This document shows, one piece after another, positions 56,864 to 64,000 of a stretch of DNA of 64,000 nucleotides (position 1 is the first letter of the stretch; every line of letters begins with the position of its first letter). The position numbers were made by a program, and so were the translations under genes. The DNA is from Betaproteobacteria bacterium UBA5216. Its GTDB lineage: Bacteria; Pseudomonadota; Gammaproteobacteria; Burkholderiales; SG8-41. The notes beneath the pieces were generated by a model. The model made no database searches. It worked only from the letters and a program-made list of their open reading frames with translations, and had not been told where the DNA came from. The stretch is taken from assembly GCA_002412495.1 (NCBI GenBank), contig DHVE01000135.1:67138-131137 (forward strand). Reading direction: 5' to 3'.

Positions 56864-58408
56864 ATGCACATAACACCGGTTCTTCTGCTCATCCTCGACG
56901 GTTTCGGCCACCGCGAAGAATGCGACAACAACGCCATTTGCCAGGCGCGCAAACCACACTGGAATTTTCTGTGGAAAACCCATCCGCACACCGTCATCGA
57001 CGCCTCGGAAAAAATGGTGGGCCTGCCCGCTGGGCAAATGGGCAATTCCGAAGTCGGCCACATGAACATCGGCGCGGGCCGCGTGGTGTACCAGGACTAC
57101 ACCAAGATCGAGCATGCCATCGAAACCGGCGAATTCCGTAAAAACCCTGTCTTGATGAAGGCCATCGAAACCGGCAAGCATAGTCCGACCAGTGCGCTGC
57201 ACATCCTCGGTTTGCTGTCGCCCGGCGGCGTGCACAGCCACGAATCGCAGATACACGAACTGGTGGATATGGCGGCAAAAGCCGGCGTGAAAAACATTTA
57301 CGTGCATGCGTTTCTCGATGGCCGCGACACGCCGCCGAAAAGCGCCGAACCGTCACTGGTGGCGCTGCAAAAAAAATTCGAAGCCATCAACACCGGCCGC
57401 ATTGCCTCGATCTGCGGCCGTTACTTCGCAATGGATCGCGACAAGCGCTGGGAGCGCGTCCAACCGGCGTACGACCTGATCACGCAGGGCAAATCCGAAA
57501 ACTGGGCAGCCTCCGCCACCGATGCCTACATGCTCGCCGATCTGCGTGGCGAAACCGATGAATTCGTGCGGCCCACCGCCGTGGTGCCGCCGGGCAGCAA
57601 GCCCGTGCGCATGAATGACGGCGACGCGGTGGTGTTCATGAACTTCCGCGCCGACCGCGCGCGGCAGATGACCAATGCCTTGACCGATGCCCGCTTCGAC
57701 GGCTTCGCGCGCGAGCACCAGCCGAAGCTCGGTTACTTTTGCACGCTCACCACGTACGGCGAGGATTTCGCGCACCTGCCCGCCGCTTATCCGCCGCAGA
57801 ACATATCCAACGGGTTTGGCGAATACCTGGCGTCGCTCGGCCTGAAACAACTGCGCATCGCCGAGACCGAAAAATACGCGCACGTGACGTATTTTTTCAA
57901 TGGCGGCGTCGAAACGGCGTATGCCGGCGAAGACCGGGTAATGGTGCCGTCGCCCAAGGTCGCGACCTACGATCTGCAACCGGAAATGAGCGCGCGCGAA
58001 GTCACCGACAAACTGGTGGCCGCGATACAAAGCAAGCGATACGACGCCATCGTTTGCAACTACGCCAACGGCGATATGGTGGGGCACACCGGCGACCTCG
58101 CCGCGGCCACGCGCGCGATTGAAGCGCTGGACGAATGCATCGGCCGCGCGGTGGAAGCCATGCAGGCCATTGGCGGCGAAGTGCTGATTACCGCCGATCA
58201 CGGCAACGCCGAAACCATGCTCGACACCGAGGCGCACCAGCCGCACACCGCGCACACCTTGAACCTGGTGCCACTGCTCTACATCGGCCGCAAGGCGAAG
58301 GCGGCGGACGGCGGCGCACTGCAGGATGTCGCGCCCACGCTGTTGCGCATGATGGGTTTGCCGCAACCCGCGGAAATGACCGGCAAGCCACTGATCACAT
58401 TTGCGTGA
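56864..58408 (+). CDS. gpmI: 2,3-bisphosphoglycerate-independent phosphoglycerate mutase
   Basis: A 514-residue glycolytic enzyme of the alkaline-phosphatase superfamily with two Mn ions. Marks: VLLLILDGFGHREECDNNAI, the catalytic Ser in MGNSEVGHMNIGAGRVVYQD, ITADHGNAETMLD, PHTAHTLNLVPLLYIG. Insert domain (VKNIYVHAFLDGRDTPP) present. Followed by envC and ctpA in the same direction, as in many betaproteobacteria. Confidence 0.97.
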   Translation: MHITPVLLLILDGFGHREECDNNAICQARKPHWNFLWKTHPHTVIDASEKMVGLPAGQMGNSEVGHMNIGAGRVVYQDYTKIEHAIETGEFRKNPVLMKAIETGKHSPTSALHILGLLSPGGVHSHESQIHELVDMAAKAGVKNIYVHAFLDGRDTPPKSAEPSLVALQKKFEAINTGRIASICGRYFAMDRDKRWERVQPAYDLITQGKSENWAASATDAYMLADLRGETDEFVRPTAVVPPGSKPVRMNDGDAVVFMNFRADRARQMTNALTDARFDGFAREHQPKLGYFCTLTTYGEDFAHLPAAYPPQNISNGFGEYLASLGLKQLRIAETEKYAHVTYFFNGGVETAYAGEDRVMVPSPKVATYDLQPEMSAREVTDKLVAAIQSKRYDAIVCNYANGDMVGHTGDLAAATRAIEALDECIGRAVEAMQAIGGEVLITADHGNAETMLDTEAHQPHTAHTLNLVPLLYIGRKAKAADGGALQDVAPTLLRMMGLPQPAEMTGKPLITFA

Positions 58409-58447
58409 AAGCAGGATCCAAAACGAACTGCAAAGGCGTCACTGGCG

Positions 58448-58516
58448 TAATGAGGGCGCAAAAAGCCCCACGCAAACCTTTTCTTTGCGTTTCCATTGCG
58501 TCCTCATTACGTCAAT
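58448..58516. repeat. inverted repeat at the envC 5' end
   Basis: GTAATGAGGGCGCAA (58448-58462) and TTGCGTCCTCATTAC (58498-58512) are reverse complements except for one base. The ATG chosen for envC lies in the left arm, so the hairpin would cover its start region. Confidence 0.7.
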
Positions 58517-59736
58517 TCGGCCTTTGCGGCCTGCTTTTCGCCCTGGGGTGCTCACTGCCAGCGGCAGCCGCCACCAGTGCCGCCGATGCCAAACAGGAAC
58601 TCCAGCAGTTACGGAGCAAAATCGACGCGCTGCAAAAGCAAATCGCGGGCACCGAGGAATCGCGCAACGAAGCCGCCGATGCACTGCGCGAATCCGAGCG
58701 CGCGATTTCGGATGCCAGCCGCGAGCTGGCCGAACTGGAACAGTCGTCGCGCGTGGTCTCACAGCGCGCCGAGGCCTTGCGTGGCGAATCAAACAAAGCC
58801 TCGGGCACGCTCGCTGAGCAACAGGCGACGCTGTCACGGCTGCTGTATCAACAGCACGTGCAACACGGCGGCGCGCAGCCCGAAGCGCTGCGGTTGCTGC
58901 TCAGCGGCCAGGATCCCAATGCCATTGCGCGCGATTTGCATTACCTCGGCTACGTTTCACGCGCGCGGGCCGGCGCCATCCGCGGTTTGCGCGACAATTT
59001 GACCAAGCTCAAATCACTCGGCGACGAGGCCGCCGCCAAGGCCGCGGAACTGGCGGCGATCGCCGCCGAGCAAGCCACCCAGCGCAAGCGGCTCGAAGGC
59101 GAGAAGCGCAAGCACGCCGAAGTACTGACGCGGCTGTCGCGCGACATCGCCCGCCAGCGCCAGGAGGTCGGCACACTGCAACGTAACGAGTCCCGCCTCA
59201 CCAACCTGATCGAGCAACTGGCGCGCATCGTGGCCCGGCCGCCACCGGCCAAATCCGCCGCCAAGGCCGTGCGCGCGCCATCCCGCGAACGCAATGAGCG
59301 CAACGAACGCGTGCCGGAACCGCAAACACTCGCCAGCGCTTTTTCAGCACTGCGCGGCCAGCTCGCGTTACCCGTGCGCGGGGAACTAAGCGGGCGCTTC
59401 GGCAGTCCACGTAGCGATGGCGGTTTGACCTGGAAGGGGCTGTTTCTGGCGGCCAAGGGCGGAGAATCAGTACGGGCGGTGGCCGCTGGCCGGGTGGTTT
59501 ACGCCGACTGGCTGCGCGGATTCGGCAACCTGCTGATTGTTGACCACGGCGAAAACTACATGAGTCTGTATGGTTATAACGAAACCCTGTTAAAACGGGT
59601 GGGCGACGAGGTGAGCGGCGGCGATCCTGTTGCCACCGTCGGTAACAGCGGCGGCGGCACGGAATCAGGTTTATACTTTGAGCTTCGCCATCAGGGAAAA
59701 CCGTTCGACCCGATGGCATGGATCAAGCCACGATAG
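58450..59736 (+). CDS. murein hydrolase activator EnvC-like, M23 domain
   Basis: A 428-residue exported protein. A signal-like segment (LRQFGLCGLLFALGCSLPAAAA) is followed by long coiled-coil regions (about residues 45-130 and 160-250, KQELQQLRSKIDALQKQIAG and AAKAAELAAIAAEQATQRKRLEGEKRKHAEVL) and a C-terminal LytM/M23 domain. The domain reads GRFGSPRSDGGLTWKGLFLAAKGGESVRAVAAGRVVYADW...LYFELRHQGKPFDP. The first metal motif (normally HxGxD) is degenerate, so it acts as an activator of amidases rather than a peptidase, as known for EnvC. Start ATG 58450 lies in an inverted repeat; a shorter start is possible. Confidence 0.9.
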   Translation: MRAQKAPRKPFLCVSIASSLRQFGLCGLLFALGCSLPAAAATSAADAKQELQQLRSKIDALQKQIAGTEESRNEAADALRESERAISDASRELAELEQSSRVVSQRAEALRGESNKASGTLAEQQATLSRLLYQQHVQHGGAQPEALRLLLSGQDPNAIARDLHYLGYVSRARAGAIRGLRDNLTKLKSLGDEAAAKAAELAAIAAEQATQRKRLEGEKRKHAEVLTRLSRDIARQRQEVGTLQRNESRLTNLIEQLARIVARPPPAKSAAKAVRAPSRERNERNERVPEPQTLASAFSALRGQLALPVRGELSGRFGSPRSDGGLTWKGLFLAAKGGESVRAVAAGRVVYADWLRGFGNLLIVDHGENYMSLYGYNETLLKRVGDEVSGGDPVATVGNSGGGTESGLYFELRHQGKPFDPMAWIKPR

Positions 59737-59792
59737 TTTCAAGCAAAAGCACGCACGGCACGACAAGCAACTTTCGAAAACTGGAGCAGTAA

Positions 59793-61223
59793 ATGCGTAA
59801 CAAACTGAGTCAATTCGGTCTCATCGTCGCCGGTGTGGTTATCGGCATCGCCATCAGCCTGAATTTTTCGGCGGTGGCGCAGCGCGATGGCGCCACCCGC
59901 GCGGTGTTACCGCTGCCCATTGAAGAGCTGCGCGCGTTCACCGAAGTATTCGACCGCGTGAAGCGCGATTACGTCGAGCCGGTCGAGGACAAAAAACTCA
60001 TCACTGAAGCCATCAATGGCATGTTGACCGGCCTTGATCCGCACTCGGCCTACCTCGATCAGGAAGCGTTCAAGGAAATGCAGGTCGGCACGCAGGGCCA
60101 GTTCGGCGGTCTTGGCATCGAAGTCGGCATGGAAGACGGTTTCGTGAAGGTGATTGCACCCATCGACGACACCCCGGCGTCGCGCGCGGGCGTGATGGCG
60201 GGCGACTTGATCGTCAAGCTCGATGATGCTTCGGTCAAGGGCATGACGCTGAACGATGCGGTGAAGCAAATGCGCGGCAAACCCGACACGCCGATACGCC
60301 TCACCATCGTGCGCAAGGGCGAACCCAACCCGATAGAACTCACGCTGACGCGCGCCGTCATCAAGATACAAAGCGTCAAGTCCACGCTGCTGGAACCGGG
60401 CTACGCCTACTTCCGCGTCACGCAGTTCCAGGACGGCACCGGCGAATTGCTGGCGCGCGCCATCGAAACGCACTTCAAGGCCAACGCGGGTCCGATGAAA
60501 GGCGTGATTCTCGATCTGCGCAACGATCCAGGCGGCCTGCTTAACAGCGCGGTGGCGGTGTCCGCGATGTTCCTCAATCCGGGCCAACTGGTCGTTTACA
60601 CCGACGGCCGCGCCGAAGATTCCAAGATGCGCCTGAACGCCAGCCCCGAGCATTACCTGCGCGGCCGCAACCGCGAAGATTTTGTGCGCAAGCTGCCGCC
60701 CGAAATTCGCAAGGTGCCGATGGTGGTGCTGGTCAACGGCGGTTCGGCGTCGGCATCCGAGATCGTTGCCGGTGCGTTGCAGGACCACAACCGCGCCGTC
60801 ATTATGGGCCAACAAACCTTTGGCAAGGGGTCGGTGCAAACCATACTCCCGCTCGGCAGCAATACCGCCATCAAACTCACCACGGCGCGCTATTTCACGC
60901 CGCAAGGCCGATCGATTCAGGCCAAGGGCATCACGCCGGACATTCCGCTTGAAGGCCCGGTGGACAAGGCCGCCGCGCTGCGATTGCGCGAGGCGGATTT
61001 GAGCAAGCACCTGAGCGAAGCCAAGCCCGATCCGAAAGAAGCGGACAAGGAAAAAGCGCTCGCCGAGATGCGCGCAAAATTTAATTTCACGCCGGCGGCG
61101 CGCCCCATCATCGATCCGAAGGAACTGCGGCCCAACCCCGGCGAAGTGGTTTCTAAAAACGACTACGAACTGCATCAGGCGGTGGCGTTCCTGAAATCGC
61201 GCGGCGCGCCGACATCGAACTAA
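59793..61223 (+). CDS. ctpA: C-terminal processing protease, S41 family
   Basis: A 476-residue periplasmic serine protease. An N-terminal anchor (LIVAGVVIGIAISLNFSAVA) precedes a PDZ domain (about residues 95-185: GGLGIEVGMEDGFVKVIAPIDDTPASRAGVMAGDLIVKLD) and the S41 core. The catalytic Ser is in VLVNGGSASASEIVAGAL and Lys in GQQTFGKGSVQTILPL. It processes or degrades envelope proteins and often acts with amidase activators such as the upstream EnvC. ATG 59793 follows GGAGCAGTAA. Confidence 0.95.
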   Translation: MRNKLSQFGLIVAGVVIGIAISLNFSAVAQRDGATRAVLPLPIEELRAFTEVFDRVKRDYVEPVEDKKLITEAINGMLTGLDPHSAYLDQEAFKEMQVGTQGQFGGLGIEVGMEDGFVKVIAPIDDTPASRAGVMAGDLIVKLDDASVKGMTLNDAVKQMRGKPDTPIRLTIVRKGEPNPIELTLTRAVIKIQSVKSTLLEPGYAYFRVTQFQDGTGELLARAIETHFKANAGPMKGVILDLRNDPGGLLNSAVAVSAMFLNPGQLVVYTDGRAEDSKMRLNASPEHYLRGRNREDFVRKLPPEIRKVPMVVLVNGGSASASEIVAGALQDHNRAVIMGQQTFGKGSVQTILPLGSNTAIKLTTARYFTPQGRSIQAKGITPDIPLEGPVDKAAALRLREADLSKHLSEAKPDPKEADKEKALAEMRAKFNFTPAARPIIDPKELRPNPGEVVSKNDYELHQAVAFLKSRGAPTSN

Positions 61224-61246
61224 AATTTCTTTAAAAACATGTACTT

Positions 61247-61280
61247 AAAAAAACCACGCCCAGCCGGGCGTGGTTTTTTT
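61247..61280 (+). terminator. rho-independent terminator of the gpmI-envC-ctpA operon
   Basis: AACCACGCCC-AGCC-GGGCGTGGTT forms a 10-bp stem with a 4-base loop, flanked by runs of A and seven T. It is symmetric and can stop transcription from both sides. Confidence 0.93.
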
Positions 61281-61315
61281 CACGCTAAATTTCAAGGTTG
61301 CATTACCCCAACGCC

Positions 61316-62065
61316 ATGGACGACGAACAGCTGCTGCGATACAGCCGTCACATCCTGCTGCCGGAAATCGGCGTTGAAGGCCAGGAACGGTTGCGCGCGG
61401 CGCATGCGCTGGTGATTGGCGCGGGCGGGCTCGGTTCGCCGATAGCGCTGTATCTCGCGTCGGCGGGTGTCGGCACCATCACGCTGTGCGACGACGACGT
61501 GGTGGATCTCACCAACCTCCAACGTCAGATCGTGCATCGCACGGCGTCGATCGGCCGGGCCAAGGTGGAATCCGCACGCGATACGATGACGGCGATCAAT
61601 CCGGACACGAAAATCGAGTTGGTCAAGGCGCGTGTCGCCGGCGAGGCGCTCGATACGCTGGTTGCCAAGGCGGACGTGGTGCTCGACGGAAGCGACAACT
61701 TTGCCACGCGCCACGCAGTCAATCGCGCCTGCGTGGCGCACAAAAAACCGCTGGTATCCGGCGCGGGTGTGCGCTTCGACGGGCAGATTTCGGTATTCGA
61801 CATGCGCAATGAAAGCGCGCCGTGTTACGCCTGTTTATTCCCCGAGGACGCGCAAAGCGAGGAGGTGCGCTGCGCCGTGATGGGCGTGTTCGCGCCACTG
61901 ACCGGCATTGTCGGCTGCATGCAGGCCGCCGAGGCGCTGAAGGTATTGACGGGCGCGGGAAAAACCCTGGCCGGTCGCCTGATGCTGGTGGATGCGCTGA
62001 CGATGGATATTCGCACCATCACGCTGAAAAAAGATCCGGCGTGCGCCGTGTGCGGCACGCCATAA
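61316..62065 (+). CDS. moeB: HesA/MoeB/ThiF family adenylyltransferase
   Basis: A 249-residue E1-like enzyme. ATP-binding: HALVIGAGGLGSPIALYLASAGVGTITLCDDDVVDLTNLQRQIVHRTASIG. Catalytic/charge region SEEVRCAVMGVFAPLTGIVGCMQAAEAL. Zinc site: PCYACLFPE and CAVCGTP (four Cys). It adenylates the C-terminal Gly-Gly of ubiquitin-like sulfur carriers such as MoaD or ThiS. It is long enough to be MoeB or ThiF; moeB is my best guess. ATG 61316 starts MDDEQLLRYSRHILLPEIG, typical. Confidence 0.92.
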   Translation: MDDEQLLRYSRHILLPEIGVEGQERLRAAHALVIGAGGLGSPIALYLASAGVGTITLCDDDVVDLTNLQRQIVHRTASIGRAKVESARDTMTAINPDTKIELVKARVAGEALDTLVAKADVVLDGSDNFATRHAVNRACVAHKKPLVSGAGVRFDGQISVFDMRNESAPCYACLFPEDAQSEEVRCAVMGVFAPLTGIVGCMQAAEALKVLTGAGKTLAGRLMLVDALTMDIRTITLKKDPACAVCGTP

Positions 62066-62152
62066 GCGCCAGATCGAAGCGGGTTTTCACCCGAAGCGCC
62101 GCTGGCCACCTTGGCCAAACATCGTGACCACCCGCTGTGACCGGCTCCCGAT

Positions 62153-62473
62153 TTACTTCGTCATGTCCAGCGACTCGCCGCCGCTCGCGGCGGCGCCGCG
62201 CGCCAGCAACGCCTGCAAATCCTTGGACACTTCGTCCAGGGTCGGCGCATTGCGCCCCAGCATTTGCAACAACAGGCGCGACGGAAAATCCGCCAGCGTC
62301 ACCGGTCGGTTGACCTTGATGCGCGCGGCGCTTTCCACCTGACCGCGTAGGTGTGTCGATTTAAAACCGGACTTTGCGCTTTCCATCGCATCGGCCACCG
62401 CCAATTGCGAACGCGCGATGCCGAGCAGCAATTCCGCCATCTGTTCCGTGGTGATGGTTGCCGTGTCCGTCAT
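62153..62473 (-). CDS. conserved hypothetical protein downstream of slmA
   Basis: A 106-residue soluble protein starting MTDTATITTEQMAELLLGIARSQLAVADAMESAK. It is mostly helical with KSTHLRGQVESAARIKVNRPVTLADFPSRLLLQMLGRNAP in the middle. RBS GGGGAGAAAACC precedes ATG 62473. It follows slmA in the same direction by 35 bases, suggesting co-expression. I do not recognise a function. Confidence 0.72.
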   Translation of the reverse strand: MTDTATITTEQMAELLLGIARSQLAVADAMESAKSGFKSTHLRGQVESAARIKVNRPVTLADFPSRLLLQMLGRNAPTLDEVSKDLQALLARGAAASGGESLDMTK

Positions 62474-62508
62474 GGTTTTCTCCCCGTTATTGTCCGCGCG
62501 CGGCTCAA

Positions 62509-63093
62509 TCAAGCCAGCACGCCTTCCATCAACTGTTTCCACTGCCGTCCCCACAATTCCGTGGGGTCGCGCCTGAAGCCGCTTTTCGCGAACTGATGCC
62601 AGCGGCCAATCACAAAGCTCATGCAAAGATTCGCCTGCGCGCCGAGGTCCGCATCGGGCATCACTTCATTTTGCGTGACGGCGAAACGCAGCGACTGCCG
62701 CACAGTGGCCTCGAGCCGCTCATGCAACTGGTTGATGCGCTGTTGCAGTTTTTCGTCTTCATTAACGAGCGCGTCACCGATCAGCACGCGCGTCATGCCG
62801 CGATTTTTTTGTGCAAACCCGAGCATCACACTGATCGTCGCCTCGACCTGGCGCAAGCCGCTTTTTTCGTCGGTGGTGATTTTATTGATCAACCCGAACA
62901 GCGTGCTCTCGACAAAATCGATCAGGCCTTCGAACATCGCCGCCTTGCCGGAAAAGTGCCGGTACAGCGCGGCCTCCGAAACATCCAGCCGCTTCGCCAA
63001 CGCCGCCGTGGTGATTTTTTCCGCCGCGGGCCGCTCGAGCATCTGCGCCAGCGTTTGCAAAATCTGATTCTTGCGGTCTCCGGTTCTCGCCAC
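62509..63093 (-). CDS. slmA: nucleoid occlusion factor SlmA (TetR family)
   Basis: A 194-residue DNA-binding protein that blocks FtsZ ring assembly over the nucleoid. HTH: AEKITTAALAKRLDVSEAALYRHFSGKAAMFEGLIDFVE. Conserved SlmA sequences QILQTLAQMLE, ISVMLGFAQKNRGMTRVLIGDALVNEDEKLQQRINQ and LCMSFVIGRWHQF are present. It lies between the HAD nucleotidase and the hypothetical gene, near argB, the typical betaproteobacterial neighbourhood. Confidence 0.93.
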   Translation of the reverse strand: MARTGDRKNQILQTLAQMLERPAAEKITTAALAKRLDVSEAALYRHFSGKAAMFEGLIDFVESTLFGLINKITTDEKSGLRQVEATISVMLGFAQKNRGMTRVLIGDALVNEDEKLQQRINQLHERLEATVRQSLRFAVTQNEVMPDADLGAQANLCMSFVIGRWHQFAKSGFRRDPTELWGRQWKQLMEGVLA

Positions 63094-63117
63094 GCTATTC
63101 CTCTGTTTTTCCGTTGG

Positions 63118-63774
63118 TTACTGTAACCACGCCAGCCGGCCCGGCAAACTCGCCACGCTGCGCACGGTTTGATCCACGTACGCCGGCGTCCTGCCGCGCA
63201 ATGTGCCCGCCGCGCTCACCCAAACCGTTTTCATCCCCAGGCGTTTGGCCGTGCGCAAATTGTCCAGGTTGTCTTCAACCATGATACAGCGTCGCGGACG
63301 CAAGTGGTGACTGCGGCACAAACGCAAAAATCCGAAGGTATCGGGCTTCGGCCGATAGCGCGTGTGCTCGATGGTGTAAACGTCCGAAAACAAATCGATG
63401 ATGCCGAGCGCGCGCAACACGGCTTGCGCGTAATGCACCGGCGCATTGGAAAAAACGAACTTGCGTCCCGGCAGCCGGGTCAGCGTCGCGCGCAGCAGCG
63501 GTTCGGCCACCAGCACATGATGCAGGTCGGGAAACTGGTGCGTGTGCCACAAAAAATGCGCGGGATCGGTATCGTGATGCCGTATCAAACCGAGGATCGT
63601 CGCGCCGTAGCGGCGCCAGTAGGTGTGGCGCAACGCGTTGGCGTCCTCCTCGCTCAGATTCAAATGCGTTTGCACATACTGCGTCATCGCGCGATTGATG
63701 CGCGGAAAAATATGCGCCGTGGCATTGTGCAGCGTATTGTCGAGATCGAATATCCATGCGCCGCCCTGTCGCAT
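63118..63774 (-). CDS. pyrimidine 5'-nucleotidase-like HAD hydrolase
   Basis: A 218-residue HAD-superfamily phosphatase. Motif I is WIFDLDNTLHNATAHIFP (DxDxT), motif II KFVFSNAPVHYAQ, and motif III/IV KPDTFGFLRLCRSH and MVEDNLDNLRTAKRLGMKTVWV. The sequence fits the SDT1/YjjG-like pyrimidine 5'-nucleotidase group common next to slmA. ATG 63774 is preferred; TTG 63795 would overlap argB. Physiological substrate not proven. Confidence 0.9.
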   Translation of the reverse strand: MRQGGAWIFDLDNTLHNATAHIFPRINRAMTQYVQTHLNLSEEDANALRHTYWRRYGATILGLIRHHDTDPAHFLWHTHQFPDLHHVLVAEPLLRATLTRLPGRKFVFSNAPVHYAQAVLRALGIIDLFSDVYTIEHTRYRPKPDTFGFLRLCRSHHLRPRRCIMVEDNLDNLRTAKRLGMKTVWVSAAGTLRGRTPAYVDQTVRSVASLPGRLAWLQ

Positions 63775-63791
63775 TACACCGGCCCGTACAC

Positions 63792-64000
63792 TCAACGGCT
63801 CTTGATCAACGTGCCAACACCTTCGTTGGTGAGAATCTCCAGCAACAAGGCATGCGCCACGCGGCCATCGATGATGTGACAGGTGTTGACGCCGTTTTTC
63901 GCCGCGTCCAGCACCGAGGCGATTTTCGGCAGCATGCCGCCGTGGATGGTGCCGTCGGCAAACAGCGCGTCGATCTTTTTTGCGGTCAGGCCGGTCAGCA
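63792..64000 (-). CDS. argB: acetylglutamate kinase, C-terminal part
   Basis: The window ends inside this gene; about 69 C-terminal residues are seen: TGLTAKKIDALFADGTIHGGMLPKIASVLDAAKNGVNTCHIIDGRVAHALLLEILTNEGVGTLI. This segment matches the C-terminal end of ArgB, including the nucleotide-binding GGMLPK and the arginine-pathway IDGRVAHALL motif. It precedes the HAD gene and slmA in the same direction, the usual order. Confidence 0.94.
   Translation of the reverse strand, partial: LTGLTAKKIDALFADGTIHGGMLPKIASVLDAAKNGVNTCHIIDGRVAHALLLEILTNEGVGTLIKSR

Noticed and set aside
59907..61175. 422-codon frame opposite ctpA
   Set aside because: Shadow; ctpA has PDZ and S41 motifs.

Overview
The window (about 60% GC by eye, with short AT-rich spacers) reads as chromosome of a betaproteobacterium, most like Burkholderiales and relatives. 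This rests on gene order: petA-petB next to a DegS/HtrA protease; tatABC downstream of a full his operon ending hisI-hisE; secB, glutaredoxin and rhodanese divergent from gpmI-envC-ctpA-moeB; cysI-DUF934 divergent from cysB; slmA; and dacC-dat-DUF493-lipB-lipA. It also rests on eight orphan Bug/TctC-type solute receptors. I saw no tRNA, rRNA, insertion sequence, phage or CRISPR array.

Layout. 1-4120: cytochrome bc1 (petB, petA), an HtrA protease and the Tat translocase. 4220-11325: histidine biosynthesis (hisG-D-C-B-H-A-F-I-E), read leftward into tatA-B-C. 11439-21076: accessory genes, namely a cupin, Bug receptors, an ABC exporter, a two-gene redox module that includes an unannotated selenoprotein, and an exported flavoprotein / TTR-fold protein / cytochrome c operon. 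21229-35355: a catabolic region with a luciferase-like monooxygenase, flavin reductase, hydrolase, 3-oxoacid CoA-transferase, protocatechuate 3,4-dioxygenase (pcaGH), a class II aldolase, a D-2-hydroxyacid dehydrogenase and five Bug receptors. 35446-44714: housekeeping (dacC, dat, lipBA) plus a second selenoprotein, the tiny ribosomal protein bTHX and a low-GC YaaC-like gene. 44686-52035: CbiX-like, Bug, cupin, esterase and siroheme/sulfite reductase genes with CysB. 52144-64000: gpsA, secB, a third selenoprotein (glutaredoxin), gpmI, envC, ctpA, moeB, slmA, a HAD nucleotidase and partial argB.

Main discovery. Three genes carry one in-frame UGA exactly where a redox-active cysteine is expected: a UGSC-like protein (16113-16724, His-Sec-Gly-Ser-Ser), an AhpC/TSA-like peroxiredoxin (37818-38306, Sec-Pro-Tyr-Cys) and a glutaredoxin (56077-56334, Sec-Pro-Tyr-Cys). 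Each UGA is followed by a hairpin whose apical loop starts 16-24 nt downstream and has G at its first or second position, as in bacterial SECIS elements. UGA is a normal stop elsewhere in the window, so this points to selenocysteine insertion. The selA/selB/selC/selD machinery is not in the window and must lie elsewhere. Automatic callers would truncate or lose all three genes.

Other structure: a dispersed AT-rich motif around AAAAACAAATAGTTAT in about nine places, often next to start codons; several perfect or near-perfect inverted repeats in spacers; and a family of short GC-rich palindromes.
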